Below are positions 61,639 to 62,291 of a DNA stretch of 62,291 nt, one piece after another. The DNA lies in assembly GCA_013204105.1 (NCBI GenBank), contig JABMOM010000033.1:1-62291 (forward strand), given 5' to 3'. The DNA is from Flavobacteriales bacterium (GTDB lineage: Bacteria; Bacteroidota; Bacteroidia; Flavobacteriales_G; Salibacteraceae). Position 1 is the first letter of the stretch; the number at the start of each line of letters is the position of its first letter. The translations under genes and the position numbers were made by a program. The notes beneath the pieces are model-generated. The model was not told where the DNA came from and made no database searches. It saw nothing but the letters and a program-made list of their open reading frames with translations.

Positions 61639-62291
61639 ATGCGTGCCGAAGCGCATATCACCCCAGATCAAGTCGGATTTCTATTTGACTTGGATGGAGT
61701 GTTGGTAGACACGGCACGTTTTCACTTTCAAGCCTGGCGACAACTTGCGCAAGAACTCGGGTCGGATTTCACAGAAGCACAAAACGAACAACTCAAGGGC
61801 GTCAGTCGAAAAGAGAGCCTAGAGAAAATCTTGAGTTGGGGAGGAATAAGTCTGAACGAACGAGATTTCGAACATTACATGGCCTTGAAGAATGAGTGGT
61901 ACCTGGAATTGGTGCGCACCCTAACGCCAAGCGATATTCTTCCAGGAGCCGAGGACTTTTTGATAGAAGCCCACAAGCAAGGCATTGCGATAGCCCTTGG
62001 ATCGGCGAGTAAAAACGCTGTATTGATCCTCGAACAACTCAAGATTGACCACTTGTTGGATGCCGTCATCGACGGAACGCAGGTGGAAAAATCCAAACCC
62101 CATCCAGAGGTCTTTCTCAAAGGCGCCCAAGCCCTGGGAAAGGAACCCGCGCATTGCGTGGTCTTCGAGGATGCCGTTGCTGGTATTGAAGCCGCAAAAG
62201 CCGGGGGCATGCGGTCGATTGGTATTGGTACAGACGATAACTTAGGCGCAGCCGATTTGGTGCGCGCATCGTTGGCAGAGATACACGTTGA
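61639..62291 (+). CDS. pgmB: Beta-phosphoglucomutase (HAD superfamily), 3' truncated by window
   Basis: Open from the ATG at 61639 to the right edge (217 codons). It has the HAD nucleophile motif FLFDLDGVLVDTARFHFQAWRQ, the cap region, SASKNAVLIL (motif 2), KPHPEVFLKGA (motif 3 Lys) and VVFEDAVAGIEAAKAGGM (motif 4), as in beta-PGM, which interconverts beta-glucose 1-phosphate and glucose 6-phosphate. It starts three bases after the kinase stop. This enzyme usually partners a glycoside phosphorylase, not visible here but possibly just downstream. Confidence 0.92.
   Translation, partial: MRAEAHITPDQVGFLFDLDGVLVDTARFHFQAWRQLAQELGSDFTEAQNEQLKGVSRKESLEKILSWGGISLNERDFEHYMALKNEWYLELVRTLTPSDILPGAEDFLIEAHKQGIAIALGSASKNAVLILEQLKIDHLLDAVIDGTQVEKSKPHPEVFLKGAQALGKEPAHCVVFEDAVAGIEAAKAGGMRSIGIGTDDNLGAADLVRASLAEIHV

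Overview
The window looks like a chromosome segment of a marine-type member of Bacteroidota, most likely order Flavobacteriales. The evidence is several secreted proteins with type IX secretion (T9SS) C-terminal sorting domains, a SusC/SusD pair, an HU/CCDC81-SPOR membrane protein, a DUF4476 protein, BT0354/AraR-like NUDIX regulators, and promoters matching the Bacteroidetes -7 box TAnnTTTG. Placement below order level cannot be made from this sequence alone.

Layout. 1-21.3 kb is mostly core genome: the 3' end of rpoD, a SPOR protein, kdsB, dprA, a DUF4476 protein, a TonB receptor paired with a T9SS-secreted alpha/beta hydrolase, hemB, lgt, two small conserved proteins, aspS-ClC channel-pfkA, the tyrosine catabolic pair hmgA-hpd, and a secreted unknown followed by fbp. 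21.4-36.6 kb is a two-armed polysaccharide utilisation locus, best read as targeting a beta-1,3-glucan such as laminarin. The leftward arm carries SusC, SusD, a PKD/CBM lipoprotein, a GH16 lipoprotein and a T9SS protein with three glycan-binding-like modules. The rightward arm carries a NUDIX regulator, a clan GH-A lipoprotein, an SGLT-type sugar symporter and a GH3 beta-glucosidase, with every junction overlapping.

36.7-41 kb holds a Kunitz-domain lipoprotein, a DUF4287/DUF5655 protein and mfd. 41-50.8 kb is an accessory stretch. It contains large nested inverted repeats, a T9SS type-B giant protein, a displaced second copy of the mfd 3' end, two more structured repeats, a large T9SS protein split by a frameshift at a T7 run, and a T9SS paralogue sharing its sorting domain. 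51.4-62.3 kb is central sugar metabolism: zwf-pgl-edd-eda (complete Entner-Doudoroff route), a secreted GH13 amylase, a second NUDIX regulator, GAPDH, a BadF-type sugar kinase and the start of a beta-phosphoglucomutase gene that runs off the end.

How it fits together. Surface glycanases and SusCD capture glucan, periplasmic GH3 and GH-A enzymes release glucose, the sodium symporter imports it, and a kinase plus the Entner-Doudoroff operon and GAPDH burn it. The most interesting signal is one 25-bp palindrome, ACTTAGTGT-N7-ACACTAAGT or variants of it, in front of zwf, gap and the amylase gene and beside the second NUDIX regulator. It suggests a NUDIX-controlled central-carbon regulon. A different palindrome sits between SusC and the first NUDIX gene. 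Also notable are an mfd-tail duplication that looks like an integration scar and an intrinsic terminator inside the PUL operon.
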